Assembly (NCBI RefSeq): GCF_003628145.1
Contig: NZ_RBZV01000002.1
Span: 124,001 to 188,000 of the forward strand
Length of the DNA stretch: 64,000 bases
Direction of reading: 5' to 3'
Source of the DNA: Trinickia fusca
GTDB lineage: Bacteria > Pseudomonadota > Gammaproteobacteria > Burkholderiales > Burkholderiaceae
Each line of letters begins with the position of its first letter. Position 1 is the stretch's first letter. Positions 41,465 to 50,833 of the stretch are shown here, in pieces. A program made the translations under genes and the position numbers. The notes beneath the pieces were generated by a model. That model ran no database searches. It was not told the origin of the DNA and saw only the letters and a list, made by a program, of their open reading frames with translations.

Positions 41465-42832
41465 ATGTCCTCCGTTCAGTCCCTGACTGCGGCTGCCACT
41501 TCGCAGCAGCTCGATGCGTACTCGCGCGTGCCGTCGCAGTTGCGCGCGAGGCAGCTCATCATCGCGCTACTGTCGCTGCTGGTGGCCTTCATAGGATGGC
41601 TCGCCTACCGCCAGTACGAGTCGGTCGTCCAGACCATCGGCCGCGACTCCGAGCCCTCCATCGTCGCGGCGGAAAACATTCGCAGCACGCTCGGTGACGC
41701 GCACACCGACTTCGTCAACGCATTCGTGACCGGTGAGGGCGCGTCGGGAGACAGCATCCGCCACTACCGGAAGGCGATCACCTCGGCCAATGATTTCCTC
41801 GTTTCCGCCTCGCAGAACATCACCTATGGTGACGATGAGCGCCGCCCCATTCTCTCGGTACTCAATAACCTGTCGGAATACCAGACCCTCGTGGGTGGCG
41901 CGCTTGCCGGTTCGGGTAACCTCGATGACGTACGCGCAGCGGATGCGGTGATGCGCGAGCGGATCAACCCGGCGGTCGAGGCATTGGCGGACGCCAACTT
42001 CGACCATCTGCACGAGGCCTACAACCATGGCCGGAAGATCGCACGAATCTGGGGGATGACTTTCCTGGCCGTCGCGTTCGTGCTTCTGCTCGTGCTCATC
42101 GATACCCAGCGCTTTCTCGCGCGTAGGTTCCGGCGCGTGATCAACCCTTTTATCGCGGGCGGCACCGCGGTCTTCGTCATCAGCGTGATCGGCTTCGGCA
42201 GTTTGGCCAGCGGGGTGCTCTCGAACATCCGTGTCGCAAAAGAAGATGCGTTCGACTCCGTGTACGCACTCTCGAAAGCACAAGCGCTTGCCTACGCCGC
42301 GAATGCGCAGGAGAGCCTCTATTTGCTCATGCATGACAAAGCGTCGGAGCAAGCGCTGCAGGCCACGCTGTTCCAGAGCACGACGGACAAGCTCTTCCCC
42401 TTCGGCATCAAGGACAAGAGCCCGTTACCCGCCGACCTCAACCAACTGAAGGGTCACGGTCTCCTCGGCGACGAGCTGGCCAATATCACCTTCGACGGCG
42501 AGGAAACGGCGGCGCGCGCCACCGTCGCTGCCTGGCTCGACTACATGCGCATCGACGGGAAAATTCGCGAGCTCGAGTCGTCAGGGCATCACAAGGAAGC
42601 CGTCGCGCTATGCCTCGGCACGCAACCGATGGAGTCCGATTGGGCGTTCGAGCGGTTCACACATGCACTGAAGGCCACGTCCGACATCAATCAAATCCAG
42701 TTCGAAGCCGCGGTGGATCGTGCCTTCGGCAATGCACGCCTGCTCGGCTTCCTGCTCTTGCCGATACTGATCGCGCCGCTCCTCGGGTCGATTCTGGGGC
42801 TTGCCCAACGGCTCGCGGAGTTCCGCGAATGA
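41465..42832 (+). CDS. GlnX-like four-helix membrane sensor protein
   Basis: A 455-residue inner-membrane protein with four hydrophobic helices, at about 31-48 (IIALLSLLVAFIGWLAY), 196-216 (FLAVAFVLLLVLIDTQ), 229-252 and 432-450. There are two extra-cytoplasmic helical regions (about 50-190 and 255-430). RRFRRVINPFIAGGTAV between helices 2 and 3 resembles the Arg-rich turn and NP start in GlnX, the membrane protein encoded beside PknG in actinobacteria. It probably senses a ligand outside and controls the kinase. Its stop overlaps the next start (ATGA). Confidence 0.65.
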   Translation: MSSVQSLTAAATSQQLDAYSRVPSQLRARQLIIALLSLLVAFIGWLAYRQYESVVQTIGRDSEPSIVAAENIRSTLGDAHTDFVNAFVTGEGASGDSIRHYRKAITSANDFLVSASQNITYGDDERRPILSVLNNLSEYQTLVGGALAGSGNLDDVRAADAVMRERINPAVEALADANFDHLHEAYNHGRKIARIWGMTFLAVAFVLLLVLIDTQRFLARRFRRVINPFIAGGTAVFVISVIGFGSLASGVLSNIRVAKEDAFDSVYALSKAQALAYAANAQESLYLLMHDKASEQALQATLFQSTTDKLFPFGIKDKSPLPADLNQLKGHGLLGDELANITFDGEETAARATVAAWLDYMRIDGKIRELESSGHHKEAVALCLGTQPMESDWAFERFTHALKATSDINQIQFEAAVDRAFGNARLLGFLLLPILIAPLLGSILGLAQRLAEFRE

Positions 42833-44013
42833 CTGAAGCTGAAGCGCTGCTCGAGGTATGGCGGGGCCGGCTGGCACTCATCTCGTCGAACCTGAACGAG
42901 CTTGCCTCGAGCGAAAGCACGAAGCGCGTCCGGATCAGGGCTCGACAAAATGAATACAAGGGGCGAACCAAAGAGCAGGCAGATCGCGCCATCGAACTCA
43001 TGCGTGCCTTGTCGGACGACTACCTGCTTCTTGCCAATGCCGTCAACGACGCCAACGAGGCGCTACGCGGGGGATTCTTCGTCAACCGTGAAGCACGCCT
43101 CGAACGCGTGAGCGCCCTGTTGGGGAGCGGTGCGATTTCCCGCGCTACCGGCGCGGTGCCCATTGCCAACCGCGCTCTGCTGGGCTCGGCCCAACACGCC
43201 GATCGGCTGTCCGCGGATGAACTGCTCGCCTTGATGGAGTCGGAATTTGCGTCGGCGCGCGACGCCCTTCACGCGATCGATCAGGCCGAGCAGCAAAACA
43301 AAATGGCCATCGAGGCACTTAGGCGCGACTACGAGAGACTCGATACGGTCGCGGCATCGTTGGGCGTGACATCGGACAGGCCGTCGTTCATCGAACTGCA
43401 GGATCTCGGACAGGATCCCCTGGCGGCGACGGCCGGGATCGAGGCCATGCGGCGTGCCCTCGAGACATGGGCCGCCCTCATCGGCAAGACCACCCAAGCC
43501 AAAGAAGGCGCGACAACCGGCATCGCGCGCGCAGGCGCCACGCTCGGCGAGCTGCGCGGCATGAGCGCGCGCTACGAGACCGAGCGGGCGAAGGTCGAGT
43601 CGCTGCTTGGCACCGAAGCCGCTGCGACAGTCCCTCCGTTGCCCGCCGATACGGTAGGCATGCTGACGAGATGGTTCGAGACGTTGCGCAGCAGTCTCGA
43701 GCAAGGACACTGGACCGCGGTGAACGTCGGCCTCGCGCATCTCGAGGCCGCCTTGGAGGAAGCGACGGCCGCCGCGGAAAAGGCGCTGGTGGGTGCGCGC
43801 GGGAAATGCGACGAGCTCGACGATCTGCGCGGCCGGTTTTCCGCGCTGAAGGCAAAGGAAACGGCCATCGCCGCGCAAAGCCAACATCAGCTCGGCACCG
43901 AGGCCATCAAGGCGGAGATCGCCACCGCGCTCTCCGCGCGCCCCGTCGACGTACCCATGGCAGTCGAAAGGTTACGGCAGTATCAGATGCTGCTGTCGGG
44001 GCAACTGCAGTAG
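42829..44013 (+). CDS. helical coiled-coil protein coupled to the membrane sensor
   Basis: A 394-residue soluble, almost fully helical protein with heptad-like stretches (about 40-70, 130-175, 280-360). No signal peptide, no recognised domain. It starts MTEAEALLEVWRGRLALIS within the stop codon of the membrane-protein gene, so the two are made in fixed proportion. It may link the sensor to the kinase or to TelA. A GlnH-type solute-binding lipoprotein, present in the actinobacterial pknG operon, is missing here, and this protein does not replace it by sequence. Confidence 0.75.
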   Translation: MTEAEALLEVWRGRLALISSNLNELASSESTKRVRIRARQNEYKGRTKEQADRAIELMRALSDDYLLLANAVNDANEALRGGFFVNREARLERVSALLGSGAISRATGAVPIANRALLGSAQHADRLSADELLALMESEFASARDALHAIDQAEQQNKMAIEALRRDYERLDTVAASLGVTSDRPSFIELQDLGQDPLAATAGIEAMRRALETWAALIGKTTQAKEGATTGIARAGATLGELRGMSARYETERAKVESLLGTEAAATVPPLPADTVGMLTRWFETLRSSLEQGHWTAVNVGLAHLEAALEEATAAAEKALVGARGKCDELDDLRGRFSALKAKETAIAAQSQHQLGTEAIKAEIATALSARPVDVPMAVERLRQYQMLLSGQLQ

Positions 44014-44049
44014 GCCTCCAGAAAAAACGGATACAACAGGAGTTTCCAA

Positions 44050-46290
44050 ATGGCAAACGCGTGCACCTTCTGCGGCGGCACGATCGTCGACGGTGTCTGT
44101 GAAGATTGCGGCAAGCCCGCCAAGGCGGCGACGCTCATCACCGCCAACATGGGCGGCATGGAACACGTGGCATCGGTTCAACAAGCGGCTCAACAGCAAG
44201 ACACGCTCACGACGAACCGGACCGGGAAGTCGACCCGCTTCACCGTCCACTACCCTACGCGCGGCACCGGCACGAACGCCACCAAGACCACACGGCGCCG
44301 CGCCGATGTATCGACGCACACCAGCACGCGCCGCAATGCGCTTGGCGGCGGCCTGATTTCCCTCCCCGATCTCCCGAGCCTCGACCCGTTGACGTTGCTC
44401 ATGGCCACGCCCGAGGTGCCCGCGCACAAGCGGCACTGCGGGAAGTGCGACGTGCAGGTCAACCGCTCCAAGGGCTTTTGCCCTAACTGCGGCACGCCCT
44501 ATGACTTCGAGCCTCATCTCAAACAAGGCGATGTCGTCGCGGGCAAATACGAGGTCAAGGGCCCGATCGCTTTCGGCGGTCTTGGCTGGATCTACCTGGG
44601 GTTCGATACGGTGCTCTCGCGCTACGTCGTCCTCAAGGGGCTGCTGAACGCGAACGACGAAGCAAGCGCTGCCGCCGCGGTGGCCGAGCGCCGCTATCTG
44701 GCGGCCGTCAAGCACCCCAAGATCGTCGGCATCTACGATTTCGTCAACGAGGGAGCCGAGGGCTTCATCGTCATGGAATACGTCGGCGGCCAGACGGTCC
44801 ACAGCCTGCGCAAACAACGCGGACCGCTGCCCGTTGCCGAAGCGATCGCCTACATCCTCGGCATCCTGCCCGCCTTCTCCTACCTCCACGCGCAAGGGCT
44901 CGTGTACTGCGACTTCAAGCCCGACAACGTGATGATCGAGGGGGGCGACGTCAAGCTGATCGACATGGGCGCGGTGCGCAAGATCGGCGACCCGAACGGC
45001 GACATCTACGCGACGGTCGGTTTCTGTGCGCCGGAGGCCGACAACGATCCCACCGCCGTGTCCGATCTCTACACGCTCGGGCGTGCCCTGGCGTTGCTCA
45101 TCATGGACTTCAAGTACGCGTCCACCTATGAGCACGCGTTGCCCTCGCCCGACGAATGCGTCGTGCTGGCGGAAAACGAGTCCCTGTATCGCTTCCTTCT
45201 GCGCGCCACGCACGTCGACCCTGACGAGCGTTTTCAGAGCGCCGATGAGATGGCCGAGCAGCTCTTCGGCGTTCTGCGCGAAATCGTCGCGCTACAGTCG
45301 GGCCCGAGGCCGGCGGACAGCAAGGTGTTCACCGGCGACGGACTGATCGATGCGACTGTCGATCAACTGGTGTCGACGCCCCTGCCGCTCGACCTGCCCT
45401 CGCTTCGCGTCAACCTCGAAGACCGGGCGGCGACCGAGGTCATTCGTATCCTGAGCCTGATGGACCCGGTGCAACAGGAACGCGAGTTCCGCGCGTTGGT
45501 CGCGCAATATAGGGAGCGCGCAGTCGAGCCGAAGCTTCGGCTCGCTGAACTGCTGATTCGCAATGACCGGTTGGCGGGGGACGCTCGCGCGTCCGATATC
45601 TTGTCGACGCTCGATTCGCTCGATGCCGCCGACCCATTCGACTGGCGTCCCAGCTGGTTCCGCGCCATATGGTTCTTGACCTCGAATGAGGCATCGAAAG
45701 CGCTTCCGCTCTTCGAGCGGTGCTATTTCGAAATGCCCGGCGAACTGGCCCCTCGGCTTGGAATGGGTATCGCTGCGGAGATGGCCGGCGAAGTCGAGCA
45801 GGCACTGCCTTACTACGAGCGTGTCGGCCGTGTCGATCCATCGTATGTCAGCGCCCACGCCGGCGCGGCGCGCTGCCACGCCAAGGCTGGCCGCCTTGGT
45901 GACGCGATCGCCGCGCTCGAACAAGTGCCCGATACCCATGCTTTGCGCAGCCAAGCCCAAATGGCGATAGGCGAATTGGTGCTGGCTCACCCCGCCCTCG
46001 TCGACGACCCACTTCTGCAACGAGCCGAGGCCGCGGTCAACGCAGCGCTGAGTAACGGCGGCAGCGCCCACCAGATCGCAGCACGGCTACTCTCGTTCGC
46101 GGCGAGCCACCTGAAGAACCTCACGTGGCCCGCATCGACACCGTTCCTTGGCGGCAACTTCGACGAGAACGCGCTGCGCATCAATGCCGAGGGCCGATTC
46201 CGTCATGCGGCGCGGCATGCCTCCTCGCGCGAGGAAAGGTGTTTCCTCGTCAGCGAGGCCAATAGCATTCGCCCGGTCACGCTGTTCTAA
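44050..46290 (+). CDS. PknG-like Ser/Thr protein kinase with zinc ribbons and helical repeats
   Basis: A 746-residue kinase laid out like mycobacterial PknG (about 750). Zinc ribbon 1 is CxxC...CxxC at 5-20; a Thr/Arg-rich linker follows; zinc ribbon 2 is at 130-147 (CGKC and CPNCG). The kinase domain spans about 165-430: AFGGLGWIYLGFD at 174-186, Lys196 in VVLKGL, EYVGGQ near 243, YCDFKPDN at 286-293 (catalytic Asp288; HRD is replaced by YCD, as PknG has YND), and DMG at 305-307. The C-terminal 300 residues form TPR-like repeats. Fifth from last domain order and segments such as VAEAIAY...LPA-SYLH strongly match PknG. Cytoplasmic; probable substrate is the FHA protein. Confidence 0.9.
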   Translation: MANACTFCGGTIVDGVCEDCGKPAKAATLITANMGGMEHVASVQQAAQQQDTLTTNRTGKSTRFTVHYPTRGTGTNATKTTRRRADVSTHTSTRRNALGGGLISLPDLPSLDPLTLLMATPEVPAHKRHCGKCDVQVNRSKGFCPNCGTPYDFEPHLKQGDVVAGKYEVKGPIAFGGLGWIYLGFDTVLSRYVVLKGLLNANDEASAAAAVAERRYLAAVKHPKIVGIYDFVNEGAEGFIVMEYVGGQTVHSLRKQRGPLPVAEAIAYILGILPAFSYLHAQGLVYCDFKPDNVMIEGGDVKLIDMGAVRKIGDPNGDIYATVGFCAPEADNDPTAVSDLYTLGRALALLIMDFKYASTYEHALPSPDECVVLAENESLYRFLLRATHVDPDERFQSADEMAEQLFGVLREIVALQSGPRPADSKVFTGDGLIDATVDQLVSTPLPLDLPSLRVNLEDRAATEVIRILSLMDPVQQEREFRALVAQYRERAVEPKLRLAELLIRNDRLAGDARASDILSTLDSLDAADPFDWRPSWFRAIWFLTSNEASKALPLFERCYFEMPGELAPRLGMGIAAEMAGEVEQALPYYERVGRVDPSYVSAHAGAARCHAKAGRLGDAIAALEQVPDTHALRSQAQMAIGELVLAHPALVDDPLLQRAEAAVNAALSNGGSAHQIAARLLSFAASHLKNLTWPASTPFLGGNFDENALRINAEGRFRHAARHASSREERCFLVSEANSIRPVTLF

Positions 46291-46314
46291 GCGTCGAGGC
46301 GCAGGGAGACTGAT

Positions 46315-47229
46315 TTGAGTAATTGTATGAAATGCGGTGACGTCCTTTCCGCCAGCGCGGCGTTCTGCGAGAACTGCGGCAGCCCGGTGGGCGCCGGCAA
46401 CCGACTGCTGTGCCACGTGGATGACGAGGGCGCCGTCAACGTCGGCGGGCTCCCGTCCGCCACCTCTTCGGTGCGTGAACACGTCGACACGAAGGTCATT
46501 GGCGAGGTTGCCACATCGGCGACTCATCGTGGCCGCCGCCATCGAGACAATCAGGACTCGGTGGCGATCGCTCGGTTCGCCTATGGCGTGGCGCTCGCGG
46601 TGGCCGATGGGGTCTCCACCTCCGCACGTGCACGCGACGCGGCCGACGCGGCCGTGCAGGTGGCGCTGGAAGTGCTCGGAGCGTCCCACTCCTGCGACGA
46701 CGAAGTCATGCTGGCGGCGGCCAGCAGCGCGCACGAGGCAATCTGTCGTCTTCCGTACGAACCAGACCCGGATCTCGCCGAGCCGCAGGCAACGATCGTG
46801 TTGGCCTTGGTGCAAGGAGATCAGGTGCGGTATGCGTGGGTGGGCGACTCGCGTCTGTATCTTGTCACCGACCAGGACGCCATCGCCCTCACCGACGACG
46901 ATTCCTGGCTCAATGAGCAGGTGAAGTCGGGGGTACCGCTCAGCACGGCGATGAAAGACGTGAACGCCCACTGCATCACGCAATGCCTCGGGATGCGCGA
47001 CGCGTCCCCGGAGATCCACGTCGGCGCTGCGCACGTGCCCGAAGGTTCACGGCTCGTGCTCTGCTCGGATGGGCTCTGGAACTACCTCGACTCCGCCGAT
47101 ACGCTGCTCACGCTCATGCGCTCGCGGGGAACGGTGGATACGCTCGAGGAGCAAGCCGTGCGGCTCGTCGATTTCGCCAATGCATCGGGCGGGCAGGACA
47201 ACGTCACCGTCGCGCTTTATCGGGCGTAG
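46315..47229 (+). CDS. zinc-ribbon PP2C-type protein phosphatase
   Basis: A 304-residue protein from a TTG start (46315-46317) with GGGAG upstream. An N-terminal zinc ribbon (CMKCG and CENCG, residues 4-23) is followed by a PP2C domain from about residue 60. Metal and catalytic motifs are present: R-x-x-NQD in GRRHRDNQD, VADGVS, VGDSRLYLV, CSDGLWNY and GGQDNVTVAL. It should reverse phosphorylation by the kinase 24 bp upstream. The matching zinc ribbons of kinase, phosphatase and FHA protein suggest a common docking mode. Last gene of the operon. Confidence 0.92.
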   Translation: MSNCMKCGDVLSASAAFCENCGSPVGAGNRLLCHVDDEGAVNVGGLPSATSSVREHVDTKVIGEVATSATHRGRRHRDNQDSVAIARFAYGVALAVADGVSTSARARDAADAAVQVALEVLGASHSCDDEVMLAAASSAHEAICRLPYEPDPDLAEPQATIVLALVQGDQVRYAWVGDSRLYLVTDQDAIALTDDDSWLNEQVKSGVPLSTAMKDVNAHCITQCLGMRDASPEIHVGAAHVPEGSRLVLCSDGLWNYLDSADTLLTLMRSRGTVDTLEEQAVRLVDFANASGGQDNVTVALYRA

Positions 47230-47445
47230 GTTTTCTACGATGATGCCCTTCCGAATTCACCTCAAGTTTTCATAGCTTGACGTCGTTAACCAACGGCAAT
47301 CGAATCGATTGCCGACCGTCAGAGCGGCTGATCCGACACCTCACGATCAGAAGCGCAATGCACTAATAAGGATATCTAAACATCTAAAACGTTGTGCAGA
47401 GTCTGGGCGGATTTTTTGCAAACATGAATAGAGCATTGCCAGGTA

Positions 47446-48138
47446 ATGATTAAGGAACTGTCTATTTCCGTATTGTGCTTGTCCATCTTGGCCGGCTGCG
47501 CGGTCACACCACCGATGTCACTGACAAAGCAAGAGCAGCACGAGCTTGGTGAACTGCGTGGCACCGTATTCATTCCGCAGAACACGTTATTGGTGACGGT
47601 CACGCCGACAAACCCCGGGGCAACGGGGCTGCTCGGCGCTCTGGTTGCAGCGGGCATTGATGCCGCTCGACGTGCGAACGCCGAATCGACCGCAGCACCC
47701 ATGCTCGAGCAGCTCAAGAGCTACGATTTCCGTGCGGTGATGAAACAGGCATCTAATGATGCGATCGGGACGCTGCCAGACATCAAGTTCAGTGCTCCGC
47801 TTGACGTGGACACGGTCAGCTCGGCCTCGGAAAAACGAATTGTTTTCGACAAATCGACGGCGAGTGCGGTCTTGTTTGTGGACGTAGGTTATCAGCTGCA
47901 GTCCGGCAACCTTTATGCGTCAGCCAATGCAGTCATGTTTCCGAAATCCGACAAGCTGATGCAATTCCGTAAGAGGCCAAACGAAGCGGACCCGCTTGAC
48001 GCGGGGAATGCGATCTATCGGCAGACGTTCAGCTTCAGCAAGCAAAACGTTTCCGCTTCCGACATCCAGGGCGACTTGACAGAAGCAGCGCAAAGTCTCG
48101 CATCACAGATCGCGGCCGATCTGAATCATCCTCTTTAA
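47446..48138 (+). CDS. predicted lipoprotein, unknown function
   Basis: A 230-residue protein with a lipoprotein signal (MIKELSISVLCLSILAGC, lipobox L-A-G-C), so anchored by Cys18. The mature part has RGTVFIPQNTLLVTVTP, an Ala/Gly-rich helix and a beta-rich second half with SASEKRIVFDKSTASAVLFVDVGYQL. No family recognised. It stands alone 216 bp after the phosphatase gene, in slightly more AT-rich DNA, with no obvious ribosome site. Confidence 0.75.
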   Translation: MIKELSISVLCLSILAGCAVTPPMSLTKQEQHELGELRGTVFIPQNTLLVTVTPTNPGATGLLGALVAAGIDAARRANAESTAAPMLEQLKSYDFRAVMKQASNDAIGTLPDIKFSAPLDVDTVSSASEKRIVFDKSTASAVLFVDVGYQLQSGNLYASANAVMFPKSDKLMQFRKRPNEADPLDAGNAIYRQTFSFSKQNVSASDIQGDLTEAAQSLASQIAADLNHPL

Positions 48139-48561
48139 GCTCACCAATCAGCCCTCCCCGTCGAAGGACGGGGACTCGCCCGTTAGCACGGCTCCGTGAC
48201 GAGAAGCGGCAGCTTATTCACGATAACGTCAATGTCCTTCCGGCCGTAACTTTCGCTGTACGAGGCAGGCTCATCCTTATCGTCGACAATACAATATCGC
48301 CGCGACAAGTTGTTATTTATTGTTACATATACGGCGTCCGCAGTTAGATGCAACGCAAGCGTTCTCTATATGTTGCAGCGCAAACTGCCAAGCAAAGCGA
48401 TGCGATAATTGTTTTTCTTCTTGACCCACAGCGCCGTTTGCGATTCCATTACGGGGATTCGTAGTTGCTGCGCAGTAAACAATACGTAAAGCGTCTATCA
48501 GGATAACACCACCGCATCCAGGTATTTTTTATACCATGAAATTTCGCAAACTTCATCCTTT
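48139..48561. other. gene-free AT-rich region with a hairpin
   Basis: About 420 bp clearly richer in A/T than the rest of the window. No gene supported. A perfect 8-bp stem TCCCCGTC/GACGGGGA (48155-48174, loop GAAG) lies near the left end and resembles the subterminal hairpins of IS200/IS605-type elements or REP-like units. No transposase is present. The region marks the left edge of the probably transferred RidA/oxidase pair. Confidence 0.5.
48155..48174. repeat. REP/IS605-like hairpin
   Basis: Perfect 8-bp inverted repeat TCCCCGTC/GACGGGGA with the tetraloop GAAG, 17 bp after the lipoprotein stop. No T-run on either side. Could be a 3'-end stem for the lipoprotein gene or a mobile-element remnant. 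Confidence 0.4.
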
Positions 48562-49035
48562 ATGATCACCATGGATTCCAAGCTACGCGAATTAGGCATT
48601 GAACTCCCTGCTGTAGTCCCGCCACCGGGCAGCTTTCTGCCTTACGTCATCAGCGGCAACTACCTCTATCTTTCAGGCAAAGGGGCGCCCCGCCGACACC
48701 TGCACCCGGGGCAAACGGTGCCCAAAGTAGGTAGAGAGGTCAGTACAAAAGAAGCAAGCATCTATGCGAGGGAAATTGGCATTTATTTTCTCGCCTTGAT
48801 CAAAGAGGCATTGGGCAGCCTGGACCGTGTCGAGCAGGTCGTTAAAGTGCTCGGGATGGTCAATGCCGTGGAAGACTTTACCGAACACACGGAAGTCATC
48901 AACGGTTGCTCCGATCTACTGGTTCAGGTTTTCGGTGCCCGGGGACAGCACACTCGCTCGGCGGTGGGAGTCAAGTCCCTGCCCAAAGGTTTTGCCGTGG
49001 AAATCGAAGCGAAGGTGGAAATACGCAATCCCTAG
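48562..49035 (+). CDS. RidA-family (YjgF/YER057c/UK114) protein
   Basis: A 157-residue RidA-like protein (ATG at 48562, or 48571 three codons later). It begins with the family pattern LGIELPAVVPPPGSFLPYVISGNYLYLSGKG, and has the catalytic Arg region GQHTRSAVGVKSLPKG, where Arg anchors the imine/enamine carboxylate. RidA enzymes hydrolyse reactive enamine/imine intermediates made by amino-acid dehydratases and oxidases. The gene for a flavin amine oxidase follows, whose products are imines, so the two probably act in one pathway. Confidence 0.88.
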   Translation: MITMDSKLRELGIELPAVVPPPGSFLPYVISGNYLYLSGKGAPRRHLHPGQTVPKVGREVSTKEASIYAREIGIYFLALIKEALGSLDRVEQVVKVLGMVNAVEDFTEHTEVINGCSDLLVQVFGARGQHTRSAVGVKSLPKGFAVEIEAKVEIRNP

Positions 49036-49180
49036 TCCGCAGCAACAGGAAAAGATCTTTCCCCTGACATCCTCCCGGCAAACCCGGTGACAGCCAATTC
49101 CATTGGGCCGTTACGCTGTCACCTCATGCTCCAGCATTCTCCCCCCGAGTATTCGGCCACCTTTTATAAAAAGAATCGCC

Positions 49181-50833
49181 ATGCATACAGAAGACCGAGA
49201 AAGCACCCCGACCAAATCTGAAGACCGGCAACAACCCCGCGCTCACACCCGAAGGGATTTTCTGGAAAACCTGGGCCGGGTGGCCGGCGTCGGGGCGACC
49301 TATGCAGCCATGACCGGCCTGGGCTTGCTGAGCACGCCAGCCCAAGCCGCTGACCGCTCCCCGCAATTGCCCCGGGTTACCGAACTCTCCAACAAGGTTG
49401 GCAAAGGTAAGTCGGTGGCCATCATCGGTGCGGGAATCACCGGCTTGACCCTGGCGTACGAATTGAGCCGACTGGGATTTAGCGTCACCGTGCTGGAAGC
49501 CACTTCGCGCCACGGCGGCCGCTCCCGTACGGTAAGGGGTGGAGACCGTTTGCAAGAATACGGTGGCATTCAAGAAGTGCGCTGGGACAAGGAAGAACAC
49601 CTGTACGCCAATATGGGGCCCGCCCGCATTCCCTATCACCACCAGACCGTCATCGGCTATTGCAAGGAATTCGGTGTTCCCCTGGAGGTATTCGTCAATG
49701 AGAACCGGGGCTCATTGATCCATGAAAGCAAAGCTTTCGGCGGTACCCCTGTGGAAAACCGCTACTTTGTGCACAGCACCCGCGGGTGGATGTCCGAGTT
49801 GCTGGCCAAAGCGGTCAACCGCCAGGCGTTGGACGACGTACTCAGCAGCGAAGACAAGGAAAAGCTGCTGGTCATGCTCAAGGGATACGGGGAATTGGAT
49901 TCCAAGTACCAATACCCTGGCGCCAGCCGGGCGGGCTACCGGGTCACCCCTGGCGCGGGCCTGGTTGCGGGAGAGCTCAACCCTCACGCCTCCCTGCAGG
50001 ATCTGCTCAGCAGTGAGTATGCCAAGTCCAACCTGAGTTTCACGGAAGAGTGGAATCAAGCAGCGACGATGTTGCAGCCGGTGGGAGGCATGGATCGCAT
50101 CGTCCAGGCCTTTGCTAAACGAGTGCAGCAATACATCCGTTACGACAGCCCCGTTACCAGCCTGCGCAAAGTCGGGGACCGGGCGCGTGTCGCCTATCGA
50201 AGCAAAGGAGAGGAACGGGTGCTCGATGCCGATTTCGCAATCGTCACCATCCCCTTCCCGGCCTTCACCAAAGTTCCCAATGACTTTTCAGCGGCCCACC
50301 AAGCCGCAATGAAGAGTTGCCAATACACCCAGGCAGTGAAGATCGCTTTCCAGGCCGACCGACGTTTCTGGGAAGAAGATCAGCATATCTATGGAGGCAT
50401 CTCTTGGACTGATCAGGACATCGGCGAGATGATGTATCCCTCCGGCGGCCTGATGAGCAGGAAGGGCATCATCGTGGGTGCATACATCCGGGACGACGGC
50501 GTCGGAACTCGCTATGCCGCGATGAGCTTTCCAGAGCGTATCGAAGGTGCCCTGCGATGTGGCGAACAGATCCACCCCCAATACCGCCGGGAAGTCAAAA
50601 ACGGGGTGTCCGTGGGCTGGCCCAAGGTCCCCTATCAAGATGGGGGCTGGGCAGTATGGAGCGATGCCGCCCGGGCCGAGCACTATCCGGTCCTCACCCA
50701 GCCGGACGGGCCACTCTACCTGGCCGGTTGCCAAGTCAGCTATCTGCCCGGCTGGCAGGAAGGCAGTGTGCTGTCGGCGCATACCGTTGCCGCAGCGCTG
50801 GTGGATCGCGTGAGTGCCCGTGCTGCGGCCTGA
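49181..50833 (+). CDS. Tat-exported flavin amine / L-amino-acid oxidase
   Basis: A 550-residue flavoenzyme. A twin-arginine signal (HTRRDFLENLGRVAGVG, Arg24-Arg25, cleavage near AQA-AD) sends it folded to the periplasm. The FAD site is VAIIGAGITGLTLAYELSR at 79-97; GGRSRTV follows, and the C-terminal FAD contact is PLYLAGCQVSYLPGWQEGSV. This is the flavin monoamine oxidase/L-amino-acid oxidase family: amine to imine, releasing hydrogen peroxide. The ATG at 49181 is chosen because it gives a standard Tat signal. Codon use is unlike the neighbours (more CTG/GGC with CCG and AT-ending codons), consistent with transfer together with the RidA gene. Confidence 0.88.
   Translation: MHTEDRESTPTKSEDRQQPRAHTRRDFLENLGRVAGVGATYAAMTGLGLLSTPAQAADRSPQLPRVTELSNKVGKGKSVAIIGAGITGLTLAYELSRLGFSVTVLEATSRHGGRSRTVRGGDRLQEYGGIQEVRWDKEEHLYANMGPARIPYHHQTVIGYCKEFGVPLEVFVNENRGSLIHESKAFGGTPVENRYFVHSTRGWMSELLAKAVNRQALDDVLSSEDKEKLLVMLKGYGELDSKYQYPGASRAGYRVTPGAGLVAGELNPHASLQDLLSSEYAKSNLSFTEEWNQAATMLQPVGGMDRIVQAFAKRVQQYIRYDSPVTSLRKVGDRARVAYRSKGEERVLDADFAIVTIPFPAFTKVPNDFSAAHQAAMKSCQYTQAVKIAFQADRRFWEEDQHIYGGISWTDQDIGEMMYPSGGLMSRKGIIVGAYIRDDGVGTRYAAMSFPERIEGALRCGEQIHPQYRREVKNGVSVGWPKVPYQDGGWAVWSDAARAEHYPVLTQPDGPLYLAGCQVSYLPGWQEGSVLSAHTVAAALVDRVSARAAA

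Noticed and set aside
47446-48138. GlnH-type solute-binding lipoprotein for the GlnX-like sensor
   Set aside because: It has a lipobox, but it is too short and shows none of the solute-binding protein motifs.
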